In this document: positions 35,018 through 49,551 of the stretch, piece after piece
Layout: every line of letters begins with the position of its first letter
How positions within the stretch are numbered: the stretch's first letter is position 1
NCBI GenBank assembly: GCA_947683625.1
Contig: CANTUR010000667.1
Location: 310,001-374,000 of the forward strand
Direction of reading: 5' to 3'
DNA from: Mallotus nudiflorus
Lineage: Eukaryota; Streptophyta; Magnoliopsida; Malpighiales; Euphorbiaceae
Length of the DNA: 64,000 nt
The notes under the pieces: model-generated
Seen by the model: only the letters and a program-made list of their open reading frames with translations
Told to the model about the DNA's origin: nothing
The model's database searches: none
Program-made: the position numbers and the translations under genes

Positions 35018-38000
35018 CTACGTGTGCTCCTTAACTCTGTTGCTACACCATAGAACCTTGACCATCGGAATCTGCTTCGAACGCAATTGTCGGACTTGAT
35101 AATCAACGATCGCCACAGGTTCTTCCACAAATGTCAAATATTCACTCACTTCTACACTATCAGGCTGCAACACGTGTGAAGGGTCTGAGATATACTTCCT
35201 CAGCATCGAGATATGAAACACCGGATGCACTTGTGACATACTCGGAGGCAAATCCAATCGATATGCAATAGTGCCAACTCTCTCCAGAATCTCAAATGGT
35301 CTGATATATCTCGGTGATAACTTACCCTTCCTGCCAAATCTCATAACACCCTTCATCGGAGATACCTTCAGAAAAATAAAATCTCCAATCTGAAACTCCA
35401 CATCTCTGCGCCTAGGATCGGCATAGCTCTTCTGCCTGCTAACTGCGGTCTCTAATCTGTGCTTAATCACGGTAACTTTCTCTGCAGTATCCTGAACCAT
35501 CTCAAGTCCAGTCAAAGCTCTTTCACCAATCTCATCCCAACTCAGAGGGGATCTACACTTCCTTCTATACAACGCCTCATATGGTGCTATACCAATACTG
35601 CTATGGTAGCTGTTATTATATGCAAACTCTATGAGTGGCAAATGATCATCTCAGCTACCTCCCAAATCCAAGACACACATTCTCAACATATCTTCCAACG
35701 TCTGGATCGTCCTCTCAGACTAACCATCTGTCTGAGGATGAAAAGCAGTACTGAAATCCAACCTAGTGCCCATCGCTTCCTGCAACTTCTGCCAAAAATA
35801 AGAGGTAAACATTGAACCTCTATCTGACACAATGGACACAGGTACTCCATGAAGGCACACAATATGCTTCACATATAGCTTCGTCAATCTAGCTACAGAA
35901 TAAGTGGCTTTCACAGGTAGGAAATGTGCGGACTTCGTCAACCTGTCTACAATCACCCAGATGGAATCATATCCATCCTTAAAATGAGGTAATCTGACCA
36001 CAAAATCCATAGCTATCCTTTCCCACTTCCACTCGGGAATAGGAAGAGGCTGAAGCTTCCCAGAAGGCTTCTGATGTTCAGCTTTCACTTGCTGACACGT
36101 CAGACACTTAGCAACATAATCAGCGACATCCTTCTTCAATCCATCCCACCAGTACAAGTCTCTGATACTGTGGTACATCTTAGTGACACCCGGATGTATG
36201 CTATAAGCTGTAGAATGTGCTTCCTCTAGGATCTCTTCTCTCAAATTATCCACATCAGGAACACACAATCTACCACTGATCCATAACACACCATCATCAT
36301 CAAGTGTGAAATCAGTGAACTCCCCTGCTCTGACATTCTCTGCAAGCTCTTCTAGAATAGGATCTCAGTTCTGAGTTGCTTTAACCCTATCCCTTATTAC
36401 AAATTGCACCTTAAATTGAGCTAGCAGTCCACCTGATCTACTTATCTTCATCATCAGACCTTGATCCACTAACAGATGCAATTCCTAGATCAACGGTCTC
36501 CTCTCAACATTGATGTGAGCAAGACTGCCTGAGGACTTTCTACTCAAGGCATCTGCTACCATATTAGCCTTACCCGGATGATATAATATCTCACAGTTAT
36601 AATCTTTCAACAATTCTAACCATCTTCTTTGCCTCAAATTCAGATCTCGCTGCTGGAAAATGTACTTAAGGCTCTTGTGATAAGTAAATATCTCACAAGT
36701 CACCCCATACAAACAATGTTTCCAAATCTTCAAAGCAAAGATCACTGCAGCCATTTCAAGGTCATGTGTAGGATAGTTCTGCTCATGCTTCTTCAACCGC
36801 CTTGAAGCATAGGCTATCACCCTTCCATTCTGCATCAACACACAACCAAGGCCAATTCTAGAGGCATCACAATAAACTGTGAACTTGTCCACACTATTAG
36901 GCAAAGCTAACATTGGGGCTGTGGTCAATTTCTCCTTCAACAACTGGAAACTGTTCTCACAAGCTTCTGACCACTCGAATCTAACATTCTTCTGAGTCAA
37001 ACGAGTCATAGGGGCTGCTATTCTGGAAAAATCCTGCACAAACTGCCTATAATACCCGGTTAAACCCAGAAAACTTCAAATCTCAGTAACAGAAGTCGGT
37101 CTAGGCCTTTCAGACACTACTTCAATCTTTTGTGGATCAACCTGGATACCTTCTTTAGATATCACGTGTCCAAGAAAAGAAACACTCTCCATCCAGAAAT
37201 CACACTTCGAGAATTTAGCATAAAGTTGGTGATCTCTCAGTGTCTGCAGTACAATCCTCAAATGATATACATGCTCCTCCATACTCCTTGAATATACTAG
37301 TATATCATCGATGAAGACTACCATAAATTGATCCACATATGGTTTGAATACCCTATTCATCAGGTCCATAAAAGCTGCTGGTGCATTAGTCAAACCAAAA
37401 GACATCACCAGAAACTCATAATGGCCACATCGCGTGCGGAATGCCGTCTTAGGAACATCAGCTTCACTAATCCGCAACTGATGATAACCCGACCTCAAGT
37501 CAATCTTAAAAAAGAACTGTGCACCTTGTAGCTGATCAAACAAGTCATCTATCCTTGGAAGAGGATACTTGTTCTTCACTGTCACCTTATTCAGCTCTTT
37601 GTAGTCAATGTACAGTCTCAGGCTACCATCTTTCTTCTTCACAAACAAGACTGGTGCACCCCAAGGAGAAACACTAGGTCTGATAAAACCCTTATCCAAC
37701 AACTCTTGCAACTGCTCCTTCAACTCTTTCAACTCTACAGGAGCCATTCTATAGGGTGGCATAGATATAGGAGTAGTACCTGGAACCACATCTATACAGA
37801 ACTCAATCTCTTTGTGAGGTGGTAAACCTGGCAACTCCTTAGGAAAAACATCAGGAAACTCACAAGCAACAGGAACATCTGTGAGTGACAACTTCTCCAC
37901 TGAAGTATCCCTGACTAATGCCAAGTATCCCTGACAACCTTTCCTCAATAACTTCCTAGTTGTAATAGCAAAAATAAGATTCTGAGGTGTTGAACTCCTA

Positions 38001-38453
38001 TCACCCATAAACTTAAAATCTTCTTCATCAGGAATTCTGAAAGTCACCTCTTTATTCCTACAATCTACCATGGCATAGTGCTGAGATAACCAATCCATTC
38101 CCAAAATAATATCAAACTCCATCACATCCAACAGAATCAAATTAGCGGGTAATTCTCTACCTTCCACGAGAACTGGACAACCAGAAAGAACAATATCGGT
38201 GTTCAAGGAATCGCTCAGAGGAGTGGCAACAGATAAAGGAAAAGCCATCCTCGAAGCTTGCCAACAAGATTTGGAAGCAAAAATGGGAGAAATAAACGAA
38301 TGCGTGGCACCCGAATCAAACAAAACCCATGCATCCAGGTAACAAACAGAAACAATACCTGCCACGACTGCATTGGATGCTTGAGCATCCTGCTGAGTAA
38401 GATGAAAAACTCTGGCCTATCCTCGACCTCCCTGCTGACTGGTAGAAGCCTGT
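35018..38453 (-). pseudogene. Element 3 pol: protease, RT, RNase H, integrase, tail
   Basis: The longest frame, 38365-37076 (429 codons), carries the protease motif DSGATHSF, LDVMEFDIILGMDWLSQHY, and RT with SPWGAPVLFVKKKDGSLRL, YPLPRIDDLFDQL and FIDDILVYS. A break at about 37075 separates it from RNase H (37039-36485: CDASRIGLGCVLMQ). Integrase is at 36289-35720 with CLTCQQVKAEHQ and VSDRGSMFTSYFW, and 35641-35018 carries the end of the core plus the tail VSPMKGVMRFGRKGKLSPRY and HPVFHISMLRKYI. This is the best preserved pol in the nest and the only one with the canonical DSG protease triad. Gag is separated by the solo LTR at 38459. Confidence 0.9.
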
Positions 38454-38458
38454 CCAAC

Positions 38459-41400
38459 TGTCATGACCCAAAACAGGGGCCATGACCGGCGCTAGGGAAC
38501 GGGAATTCTTTCGAATCCAGAACCCGTAGCAAGCCTAAAAATAAAATAAATCATGCAATAACAATAACCATCTAATATGCAGCGGAAAATAAAAATCATA
38601 ATATTATAATATCATTTTCATATCAACTGGATTTAATTCAAAACTCATCTCATAGATACATAATCTCTTTAGTACAAATCCAGTTTCAATATAATACATC
38701 TCTTTAAAATAAAATACATGAAATTCAATACTTTAATTCACAACTACTGCAGTGTCTAGATAAAATAAATAAGACTCAAGTAGACAATTTACATAAAGAA
38801 GCCGGGGCGGAAGAAATCCGGCGTATCGACCTGCTACTGAGGTCTGAGGAAGTTGACTCTCCTGAAAAATAGTCAACGGAGGGGAGTCAGACCTCACTGA
38901 GTGAATTACTATAATATATATACATACACACTAAGTGATAATGCATACAATCAACAGTATATATAATATGTATATATACAGGCAATTACACACAGATGCA
39001 ATAAAATCATTTTTATATATTTTACTGAAAAATCCCAGTTTATGAAGGATCACATAGAACCCTAGAATATCGCAACCTCAGAAAATAGTGTTAAACAACA
39101 CTCAAGCCATACAGGCTCACTTATTCCAAATATATCCACTTAATCCATTTGGACAGTAGACTGGCCCCGAGACACTAAGTCAACCGAGCTCCAGTAGTCT
39201 GACTGCCAGTGTGATCGGCCCCGAGACACTTAGTCAACCGAGCTCCAGCAATCACACCCAAATCACATCTCACACATAACAATAATCATAATCAAATCAA
39301 TATCCACAAATAAGTTAGTAATATAGCCTAAAGCTATAGGCGTACCGGTACGTACTCGGTCCTAGTACTGCCCACTAGGTAGCACGTTCTATTGATATCC
39401 TTCATTATTAATAATGTAAAACATTCATTCATAAAAATAAATGATGCATGAATGTAAATGAAATAACAATATAATCCATATATATACCGGAAATATACCA
39501 AAAGTAAACCAGGTATATTTCGAGTATATATACGTCAAATAAATTCAATCAAATTATAAATTAAGCTGGAAATATATTTAAAAACATTTTAAATATATTT
39601 TATTTACAAAACATGCATACAATTTAATATATACCAAAAATAAACCAAAAATATACTTAATGTAAACTTAAGAAGTAATAAAATTATTTATGCATATTTA
39701 ATCAACATAAAACATGTATTTCTAAATCATGCAGCCTAAGCATATATATATAGTATAGTAACTCACCTAATGCGCTCCACGAGACAGGTCCGACGGGCCT
39801 GGTCCACTAGCCCTCGGTCTCGGCGCAACTAAACAAGAAATAAATAACCGATATCAGAGTAACCCTAATAGAAATCCTAGAATTCAATCTAGAGTATTAA
39901 AATACGAAAACAGAATTAGGGTTCGACTGGACATCACGTTTTACGAGAATTCTACCGAAAATCCGGCAGAACCTCCCCTGTAAAATGGACATCTCTCTAC
40001 TCAAAAGAGTAGAGCCGACCCTGCAAAGAAACACACTTCGAAATACAAGCTCAACACAATCAAAATCCCACGGTCGGACTCCAAACTACAGTCCACCGAC
40101 CGGGGTCCACAAACATAGAATGATTCCAGATATACCAAAAATATCCTTAAATCATATAAATACATTTTATAAATAAAAATTACATAATTGACCTTGAAAC
40201 ACTATAAAAACCAAATAAAACTCATTTTATTAGAAAAATCGTATATTATATATATAATTGAAAATAATTCACGAAAAATAGTTTTAATTAGTTAAAAATA
40301 CTAAATATTTTGTAGAAATCATTTTTAAACCTTAAATAAATATTAAAACCAATTAAATTACATTTTTAGACAATTTAGGGTAAAATTACCAAAATACCCC
40401 TATATATATAAATATACTTAAATTACTTCAAAAATTCACCAAAAATCATACAATTATCCAAAATTAATTTTCTCAACATATTTATCAATAATATTAATAA
40501 TTAAACTCAATTAACCAATTAATTTCAAATAAAAACACATTTAACCTAATTTTCTCAAATTCACATAAACTTCAATAATTCAAAATAAATACTTAGAAAT
40601 TCATAAAAATTCCAAATAAATTCCTATAATTCATTTCAACACCTAATTTAACCATAAACTCAAATTTCATAATTTAAATAATTAATTTCCGAAAATTAGA
40701 AAATAATATTAAAATATTCAAAAATACCCAAAAATCCAAACAATCTCCAAAAATTCTACAAAAATTCATACATGTAGATTAAGCTACTAGGAACAACATT
40801 TGTGAAGGAAGTTTCCATGAATCATCCAATTCGAAGCTCAAAAAAATCAAAAACCCTAATAGGCCGAAATTGACAAATCGAAAACTAAGCAATTCTAGAC
40901 CATTTTAGCTCAAACCAAAGCTAGAATCACACTCAACGGAGCTCAAGGAGAAGAAAGAGACCGGCGGTGTCGAAAACGGTGGCCAGAATCGACGTGATCG
41001 ATGGTGGATCGATTTTCGGCTTCTCCGGCCAAAATCGATCTCCCGACGCCGGAAACGGCCTCCTCAGGCAGCGAAATTGGTCGGGGAAGATGGTGGCACA
41101 CCGGACGGTGAAGGAACGGCACAGGCAGCGACCGGAAATGGAGAAGGGAGAATCGGAGAAGAAGAAGAGGACTCGGGGGCAAATATGTAATTTTTCAATT
41201 CTTTTGTAATTTTGACAAATATATGTATATATATATACTTTATACTATATATTAAAATAATATTAAATTACACACATCAAATATACACCACACATAAAAT
41301 ATTAATATTTTAATAATTTATACTAAATAAAATTAATTAAATAACAATAAAACAATTAAATACTTAATAAAATATTAGGGTAATAATAAACCCTAATTAA

Positions 41401-41690
41401 ATAATTATACACACACAGGCTTTATTTAATAATTTAAAAATATGTATGAGTTCATGCAAGTCCGTAAATACATTTAAAATAATTAATAATACATTGTTTA
41501 CGTGAAAATTTCCCCGAAAATGCAAATCCCGGGGAAAATTTTACGTAAAATACTGAAAATAATATACAATAATTAAAATAGGTTTAAAATACATATCAAC
41601 TCATAAAATATCATAACATATATACAAATTATTGACACTGCATATCCCGGTAACAGTATAAAAATATTTTTAAAAACACGGGATATTACA
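38459..41690 (-). mobile_element. Solo LTR inserted in element 3 gag
   Basis: 3232 bp from tgtcatgaccc to cgggatattaca, flanked by perfect 5-bp duplications ccaac (38454-38458 and 41691-41695). It interrupts the gag coding region of element 3. It has no internal region, so LTR-LTR recombination removed the rest. Its GC-rich block (about 40960-41180) differs from those of the other LTRs. Confidence 0.96.
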
Positions 41691-41695
41691 CCAAC

Positions 41696-42962
41696 ACCTC
41701 TGGCACCTCCTCTAGTACCTCTACCATGACTCTGTTGTGGGGACAAACTGAGTGGAACTCTGATGCTGGGCTGAAGGTAACTGAAATGGAACTGGTGCAG
41801 CACTAGCAATCGACTGCTGTGGGAATCACAGAATCTACAGCTGTTGATACCCGAGTAAGGACACGATCTGGCAAAATGTCATGTCTGCCCACATCTGAAG
41901 CATGTCAATGGTGTCAGATAACACGGTCCCTGATGGACTCTACCGCAGGTCTGGCATACACTGGCAGCTGATTCAGAACTATGACCACTACTGCTGCTCG
42001 AAGCACCTGACCCAAATTTGAACGGCTTACGTTGACCTCCACGACCATGTCTACTGCTCCGATGCACTCGCTGCTGCTGCCTTTGACTCTGCTGAGTCTG
42101 ACCTCGCTGCTGAGTACTCGAACCAACATGAAAACTAGAGTATGGAGTAGTCTGCAATCCACTCGACTGAACTCCCAGCTAGTAATAATCAGGCATCACT
42201 CCCTGCCTAACTAGCCTCAGCTCAATCTCCTTAGCTAACTCAACCACAGACTCTAGAGTAAGGCCTGCTGTAAGTATACCAGCAAATGCTGAACCTAAAC
42301 CAGTAACGTAGGTAGTGACTGCGAAAATACTGGTCTCGCATCAGATCCTCTGCATATCTACCTAGCCGAAGAAACTCTCGGGTGTACTCCTCTACAAATC
42401 GATCTCCATAAGAAATACTGGTCAGTCGAAGACGATAGCTCATACAGAGAGGTTCTAGACAGAATCTCCTCAAAAATTGCTCTTGAAACTGAGCCCAAGT
42501 CATTGTCATCATATAAGGTTGGATCATTTGAATAAACCAATCTAGGGCTAGTCCCTCAACAGATAACTCGACGATCATGATCTGCTGGTACTCGGTATGA
42601 GTAGTCCGAGTTCGAGTCTCAATCACATGCAGAAAGTCTAACGGATCAGAAGTCCCATCGAATGCAATCCTGCCAACCCTAGCATAAAACAGAGTTGCCT
42701 TAGGGTCAGACATACCCTGTTGATAGGCAGGCTGAACAGGCTGAACAACTGGAGGCACAGGAACATCAAACTCAGGCTCTATAGGCTCCTCGTCCTGTAA
42801 CTCTCTCTGCCTACGATGACCAGCCGCTCCTTGAGGTCTACCTCTGCCACGACCTCTATGTCTAACTGGCTGCTCAGGAGGTAAAACCCCATCCTGAAAA
42901 GGACTCATCATCCTCACCCCTCAACGATCGGGTGGAGCGGACACGCGCTTGCCTCCTCATTC
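41696..42962 (-). pseudogene. Element 3 gag
   Basis: On the minus strand the start-like ATG is near 42960. The first part carries PEQPVRHRGRGRGRPQGAAG and GRIAFDGTSDPLDFLHVIE, then LALDWFIQMIQPYMMTMTWAQ (42917-42240). A frameshift near 42320 follows. The rest, 42157-41879, has a Q/S-rich linker and the start of the CCHC knuckle (CFRCGQT), where a further lesion occurs. Gag forms the particle that packages element RNA. The downstream end continues past the solo LTR at 38458. Confidence 0.85.
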
Positions 42963-43160
42963 TGAAAAGACGAGCAGAATGATTCAGACAAAATAGACAA
43001 CGGGAGGGTTAATGCAGAAAACTAAAGCAAGGAATACTTATCAAGACATACTCAAACCTAATTCACTACCGTAGCTACCAAAAGAAAACACAACTTTAAA
43101 ACTAGGGCCATAACTCACAGAACTAAGCCCTGACACAGAACCTCGCTCTGATTCCAACTT

Positions 43161-46100
43161 TGTCACGACCCAAAACAGGGGCCATGACCGGTGCTAGGGA
43201 ACGGGAATTCTTTCGAATTCGAAACCCGTAGCAAGCCTAAAAATAAAATAAAATAAACAGTAGTAATAATAACAATATTTAATGCAACGGAAATAAAAAT
43301 CATAATTATCAAAATAAAAATCCATATCTCATATATAGATAAATCCTTTGATACAAGTCTCCAGTTCAACTTCTTAAAATACATAACTCACACAAATATA
43401 ATACATAAAATCCGTAATTTATTTACAACTACTGCAGTGTCTAGATTATAAAAAATAAAACACAAGACTCAGATAACCAGTTTACATAAAGAAGCTGGGG
43501 CGGAAGAAATCCGGCGTACAGGCCTACTACTGAGGTCTGAAGACGATGACTCTCTTGAAAAATGGTCAACATAGGGGAGTTAGACCTCACTGAGTGAATT
43601 ACTATAATATATATACATGCATATTAAATGTCAATGCACACAATCAAAAGTATATATAATATGTATATATACAAGAAAATACACACAGATGCAATAAATT
43701 CATTTTATATATTTTTATTGAAAATCACAGTTCATGAAGGATCAAATAGAACCCTAGAATATCGCAACCTCAAAACAGTGTTAGACAACACTCTAGCCAT
43801 ACAAGCTCACTTATTCCAATATATTCACTTATTCCATTTAGACAGTAAGACTGGCCCCGAGGACACTAAGTCAATCGAGCTCCAGCAGTCTGACTGTCAG
43901 TGTGATTGGCCCCGAGACACTTGGTCAACCGAGCTCCAGCAATCACACTCCCAAATCATATCTTACACATCAAATATTCATATCCAATCAATTATCCACA
44001 AATGGTTAGTGATATAGCCTAAATGCTATAAGCGTACCGGTACGTACTCGGTCCTAGTGCTGCCCACAAGGTAGCACGTTCTATTGATATCCTTCATTAA
44101 AATATAAAAGCATACATTCATAAAAGTAAATGATGCATGAATTTAAATAAAATAGCAACATAACCATATATCTACTTGAAATATACCAAAAATAAATCAG
44201 GTATATTTTGAGTATATATACAACAAATAAAGCCAATATAATTACAAAATAAACTAACAATATACCAAGGATATACATAAAAAATTTTAAGAATAATTTA
44301 TTAATAAAACATGCATATAATTTGAAAATATACCGAATATAAACTAAAGATAACTTAAATACCAAATGAATTATTTATGCATAATTAATCAAAATAACAT
44401 ACATTCTAATCATGCACCCTAAACATATATATATATAATAGTAACTCACACTTAGTGCGCTCCACGAGATGGGTCCGACAGGCCTAGTCCACTAGGCCTC
44501 GGTTTTGGCGTAACTAAACAAACAAAAATAATAGACATCAGGATAAACCTAACAGAAAATCCTAGAAACTTGATCTAGAATATTAGACATAGAAATAAAA
44601 TTAGGGTTTGTCTGGATATCACGTTTTACGAGAATTCTATCAAAAATTTGGCAGAACCTCCCCTGTAAAACGGACATCTTGCTACTCAAAGAGTAGAGCC
44701 AGCCCTGCAAAGAAATGCACTTCGAAAATAAACGCAGAATACAATCACAACCCCTCGGTCGGACTCTAAACTACAGTCTACCGATCGGAGTCCACAATCT
44801 ATAAAATAATATAGAAATACCAAAAATGCCCTTATATCATAGAAATACATTAATAAGTAAAAAATTACATAATTAACCTTAAAAACACAATAAAAACCAA
44901 TAAAAACTCATTTTATTAGAAAAATCGTATATATATATAATTGAAAATAATTCACAAAAAATAGTTTTAATTAATTAAAAATACTAAATAATTTATAGAA
45001 ATCATTTTTATACCTTAAATAATTATTAAAACCAATTTAATTACATTTTTAGTCAATTTATGGTAAAATTACCAAAATATCCCTATATATATAAATATAT
45101 TAAAATTACTCCAAAAATTCACCAAAAATAATATAATTGCACAAAATTAATTTTCTTAACATATTTATCAATAATATCAATAATTAAACTCAATTAACTA
45201 ATTAATTTCAATTAAAAACATAATTAACCCTATTTTCCAAAAATTACATAAATAATTAAATTCAAAATAAATACATAGAAATTCATAAAAATTCCAAATA
45301 AATTCCTATAAATCATTTTAACACCTATATTTATCATAAAACACAATTTCATAATTTACTTAATTAATTTTTGAAAATTAGAAAATAACATTAAAATATT
45401 GAAAAATACCCAAAAATCAAAATAATCTCCAAGAATTCTAAAAAAATTCGTACATGAAGATTAGGCCAAGGGGAACAACATTTGTTAATGGATTTTTCAT
45501 GAATCAACAAGAAAATTTCAAAAAAATTTCAAAAACCTATTTCGGTCGAAATGGAAAAATTGAAAAACAAGGAAATCAAGGGACTTTGAGCTCAAACCAA
45601 AGCTAGAATCAAGATCACCATTGCTTGAGGAGTCCAAAGACACTAGAAATGCGAAGTTTGGTGGCCGGAGGAGGAAGAACCATGGAAGCTTGGATTCTCG
45701 GCCAAAAATGGCAGAAATGGAGCTGCTCGTTGCCGGAGAAGATGGCTGGGATGGCGAGGCAGCGGAGGAGGACGACGACACGCAGGGGAAGGCACACTAA
45801 CGGTTGGTGATCAGACGACGAGGGTGAGGGGATGGGTTTCGGGGAAGAGAAGAAAACAGAAGAGAAAAGAAAAGAAATAAAAAAAAAAAGATTTTTGTAT
45901 ATATATATATATTATAATATTAATAATATTTTAATAATTTATACACACTAAAAATATTTAAATAATATTAAAACTAATAATAAATAATAAAATATTAGGG
46001 TAATTATTTAAACCTAGTTAAATAAATAAATACACACATATGCTTTATTTGGTACTTTAAAAATATATATGAGTTCATACAATTATGGGAAATTCATTTA

Positions 46101-46312
46101 AAATAATTAATATAAATAGTTTTACGTATCAATTTCCCCGAAAATGCAAGTTCCGGGAAAATTTTACGTAAAGTACTTAAAATAATATAAAATAATTAAA
46201 AATCAATTTTAATTAAATAATAGCTCATGAAATATCAATATTATATATAAGAATTATTAACACTGCATATCCCTATGCAGTATAAAAATATTTAAAAATA
46301 CGAGATATTACA
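43161..46312 (-). repeat. Element 3 5' LTR
   Basis: 3152 bp, partner of 31701-34910. The GC-rich block (45620-45840) is shared with the 3' LTR but has an extra insertion near 45710-45780. It ends gagatattaca. Confidence 0.93.
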
Positions 46313-48356
46313 CTGGGTCTGATAAAACCCTTATTCAACAACTCTTACAACTGCTCCTTTAACTCTTTTAACTCTACAGGAGCCATTCTGTAGGGTGGTA
46401 TAGATATAGGAGTAGTACCTGGAACCACATCTATACAGAACTCATCTCTCTGTGAGGTGGTAAACTTGGCAACTCCTCAGGAAAAACATCAGGAAACTCA
46501 CAAGTAACAGGAACATCTGTGAGTGATAACTTCTCCACTGAAGTATCCCTGACTAATGCCAAATATCCCTGACAACCTTTCCTCAACAACTTTCTAGCCG
46601 TAATAGCAGAAATAAGATTCTGAGGTGCTGAACTCCTATCACCTGCAAACTTAAAATCTTCTTCATCAGGAATTCTGAAAGTCACCTCTTTATTTCGACA
46701 ATCTACCACGACATAGTGCTGAGATAACCAGTCCATTCCTAAAATAACATCAAACTCCATCACATCCAACAGAATCAAATCAGCGGGGTAATTCTCTATC
46801 TCCCACGAGAACTGGACAACCCAGAAAGAATAATATCAATGTCCAAGGAATCGCTCAGAGGAGTGGCAACGGACAAAGGAAAAGCCATCCTCGAAGCTTG
46901 CCAATAAGAATTGAAAGAAAAAATGGGAGAAACAAATGAATGTGTGGCACCCGGATCAAACAAAACCCATGCATCCAGGTAACAGATAGAACCAATACTG
47001 CCACGACTGCATTGGATGCTTGAGCATCCTGCTAAGTAAGGTGGAAGACTCTGGCCTGTCCTCGACCTCCCTGCTGACAGGTAGAAGCTTGGCCAACACC
47101 TCTGGCACCTCCTCTAGTACCTCTACCATGACCCTGCTGTGGAACAACTGAGTGGAACTCTGATGCTGGGCTGAAGGCAATTGAAATGGCACTGGTGCAG
47201 CACTAGCAATCGGCTGCTGTGGGAATCATGGAATCTGTGGCTGCTGATACCCAGAATAAGGACATGATCTAGCAAAATGTCTTGTCTGACCGCATCTGAA
47301 ACATGTCAGTGGTGTCAGGTAACACGGTCCCTGATGGGCTCTACCACAAGTCTGGCAAACATTGGCAGCTGATCTAGAACTATGACCACTGTTGCTGCTT
47401 GAAGCACCTGACCTGAATCTGAATGGTCTACACTAACCTCCACGACCATGTCTACTGCTCCGATGCACTCGCTGCTGCTGTCTCTAACTCTGCTGAGTCG
47501 GACCTCTCTGCTGACTACTCGCTCCAACATGAAAACTCAAATATGGAGTAGTCTGCAATCCACTCAACTGAACTCCCAACTGGTAATAATCAGGCATCGC
47601 TCCCTGCCTAACTAGCCTCAGCTCAATCTCCTTGGCCAACTCAATCACAGACTCAAGAGTAAGGCTTACTGTAGGCATACCAGCAAATGTTGATCCCAAT
47701 CCGGTAACATATGTAGTGACTGTGAAGTACTGGTCTCGCATCAAATCCTCTGCATATCTACCCAGCCGAAGAAACTCTTGGGTGTACTCCTCTACAGATC
47801 GATCACCACGAGAAATGCTGGTCAATTAGAGACGATAGCTCATACGGAGAGGCTCTAGACAGAATCTCCTTATAAACTGCTCTCAAAATTGAGCCCAGGT
47901 CATCATCATCATATAGGGCTAGATCATCTGAATAAACCAGTCTAGGGCTGGTCCCTCGACAGACAACTCGACGATCATGATCTGCTAGTACTCGGTGTGA
48001 GCAGTCCGAGTCCGAGTCTCAATTATGTGCAGAAAGTCTAATGGATCAGAAGTCCCATCAAAATCAATTATGCCAACTCTGGTATAGAACAAAGCTGCCT
48101 CAGGGTCAGACATACCCTGCTGATAGGTAGGCTGAATAGGCTAAACAACAGGAGGCACAAGAATATCAAATTTAGGCTCTACAGGCTCCTCGTCCTGTAA
48201 CTCTCTCTACCCACGATGACCTGTCACTCCTTGAGGTCTACCTCTGCCACGACCTCTACGTCTAACTGGCTATTCAAGAGGTAAAACCTCATCCTGAAAA
48301 GACTCATCATCCTCGGCCTCAACGATCGATGGAGCGACACGGGCTCACCTTCTCAT
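46313..48356 (-). pseudogene. Element 2 gag, protease and start of RT (upstream part)
   Basis: This continues element 2 across the element 3 insertion. From the high end: a start-like codon at 48356 followed at once by a stop (M R R stop), gag text with SVEEYTQEFLRLGRYAEDLM (47825-47484), a knuckle region near 47270-47310, the protease motif DPGATHSF near 46945, then LDVMEFDVILGMDWLSQHY (46778 down) and PVTCEFPDVFPEELP before the junction at 46313. Many single-base lesions are present. The motif spacing matches the other two elements. Confidence 0.85.
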
Positions 48357-48551
48357 TCTGAAAAGACAACAGAATGATTCAGAAAAAATAGAAAATGGAA
48401 GAATAATGCAAAAAACTAAAGCAAGGAATACTTATCAAGATATACTCGAACCTAATTCACTGTAGTAGTTCAACAGAAAACACAACTTGAAAACTAGGGC
48501 CACGACTTACACAACTAAGCCTTGACACAAACTTTGCTATGATACCAACTT

Positions 48552-49551
48552 TGTCACGACCCAAAACAGGGGCCATGACCGGCGCTAGGGAACGGGAATT
48601 CTTTCGAATCCAGAACCCATAGCAAGCCTAAAATAAAATAAAACATGCAATAGTAATAATAACAACACATTTAAATAAAATACTGTGCAGCAGAATAAAA
48701 TCATAAATGTCAAAATAATATTTTCGTCAAACGAAATTAAATCAAATTCTCATCTCATATATAAATAACTCCTTTAATACAAGCTTCAGTTCAAATATTT
48801 AAAGTACATATCTCACGACTTTATATAACTACTGCAGTGTCTAAATTATAAAAATAAAATTCAAGACTCAGATAAGCAGTTTACATAAAGAAGCCGGGGT
48901 GGAAGAAATCCGACGTACAGGCCTGTTACTGAGGTCTGAGGAAGAAGACTCTCCTGAAAAATGGTCAACAGAGGGGAGTCAGACCTCACTGAGTGAATTA
49001 CTATAATATATATACATGCATACTAAATGTCAATGCACACAATCAAAAGTATATATATCTAATAAGTATATATATACAAGCAAATACACGCAGATGTAAT
49101 AAAATCATTATATATATATTTATTGAAAATCACAGTTTATGAAGGATCAAATAGAACCCTAGAATATCGCAACCTCGAAAACAGTGTTAGACAACACTCT
49201 AGCCATACAGGCTCACTTATTCCAATTATAATCACTTGATCCATTTGGACAGTAGACTAGCCCTGAGACACTAAGTCAATTGAGCTCCAATAGTCTGACT
49301 GTCAGTGTGATTGGCCCCGAGACACTTGGTCAACCGAGCTCCAGCAATCACACTCCCAAATCATATCTCACACATCAAATAATCATATCCAATCAATATC
49401 CATAAATGGTTAGTAATATAGCCTAAATGCTATAAGCGTACCGGTACGTACTCGGTCCTAGTGCTGCCCACTAGGTAGCACGTTCTATTGATATCCTTCA
49501 TTAAAATATAAAGCATACATTCATAAAAGTAAATGATGCATGAATTGAATA
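48552..49551 (-). mobile_element. Element 2 5' LTR, truncated
   Basis: Begins tgtcacgacccaaaac next to the primer site and follows the LTR pattern, including the twin stem-loops near 49248-49353, to gcatgaattgaata. About 2.2 kb of the LTR is then missing and unrelated sequence follows from 49552. Confidence 0.9.

Larger units (their letters stand above)
31701..46312 (-). mobile_element. Element 3: Ty3/gypsy retrotransposon inserted in element 2 RT
   Basis: 3' LTR 31701-34910, internal 34911-38458 and 41691-43160, 5' LTR 43161-46312. The target duplication is ttggg (31696-31700) against ctggg (46313-46317), one base changed. A solo LTR of the same family is inserted in its gag. The two LTRs differ at several positions in the first 100 bases alone, so this insertion is clearly older than element 1. 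Coding pieces are longer than in the other elements (protease-RT open for 429 codons). Confidence 0.93.
13882..49551 (-). mobile_element. Element 2: old Ty3/gypsy LTR retrotransposon, host of the nested insertions
   Basis: This minus-strand element has its 3' LTR at low coordinates. LTR sequence occupies 13882-14370, 25616-25722 and 25723-28953; the internal region is 28954-31700 and 46313-48551; the 5' LTR is 48552-49551, truncated. Element 1 interrupts the 3' LTR and element 3 interrupts the reverse transcriptase. A PPT lies at 28954 and a primer site at 48536. The first 590 bp of LTR at 13882 share subfamily-specific text with 48552 (tactgtgcagcagaat, ttttcgtcaaa), tying them to one element. 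The far end of the 5' LTR is missing, so the target duplication cannot be confirmed. No piece of gag or pol is intact. Confidence 0.8.

Noticed and set aside
41040..41209. Basic open frame in the inner solo LTR's GC-rich block
   Set aside because: No homology recognised, not conserved between LTR subfamilies, and no start or splice context.
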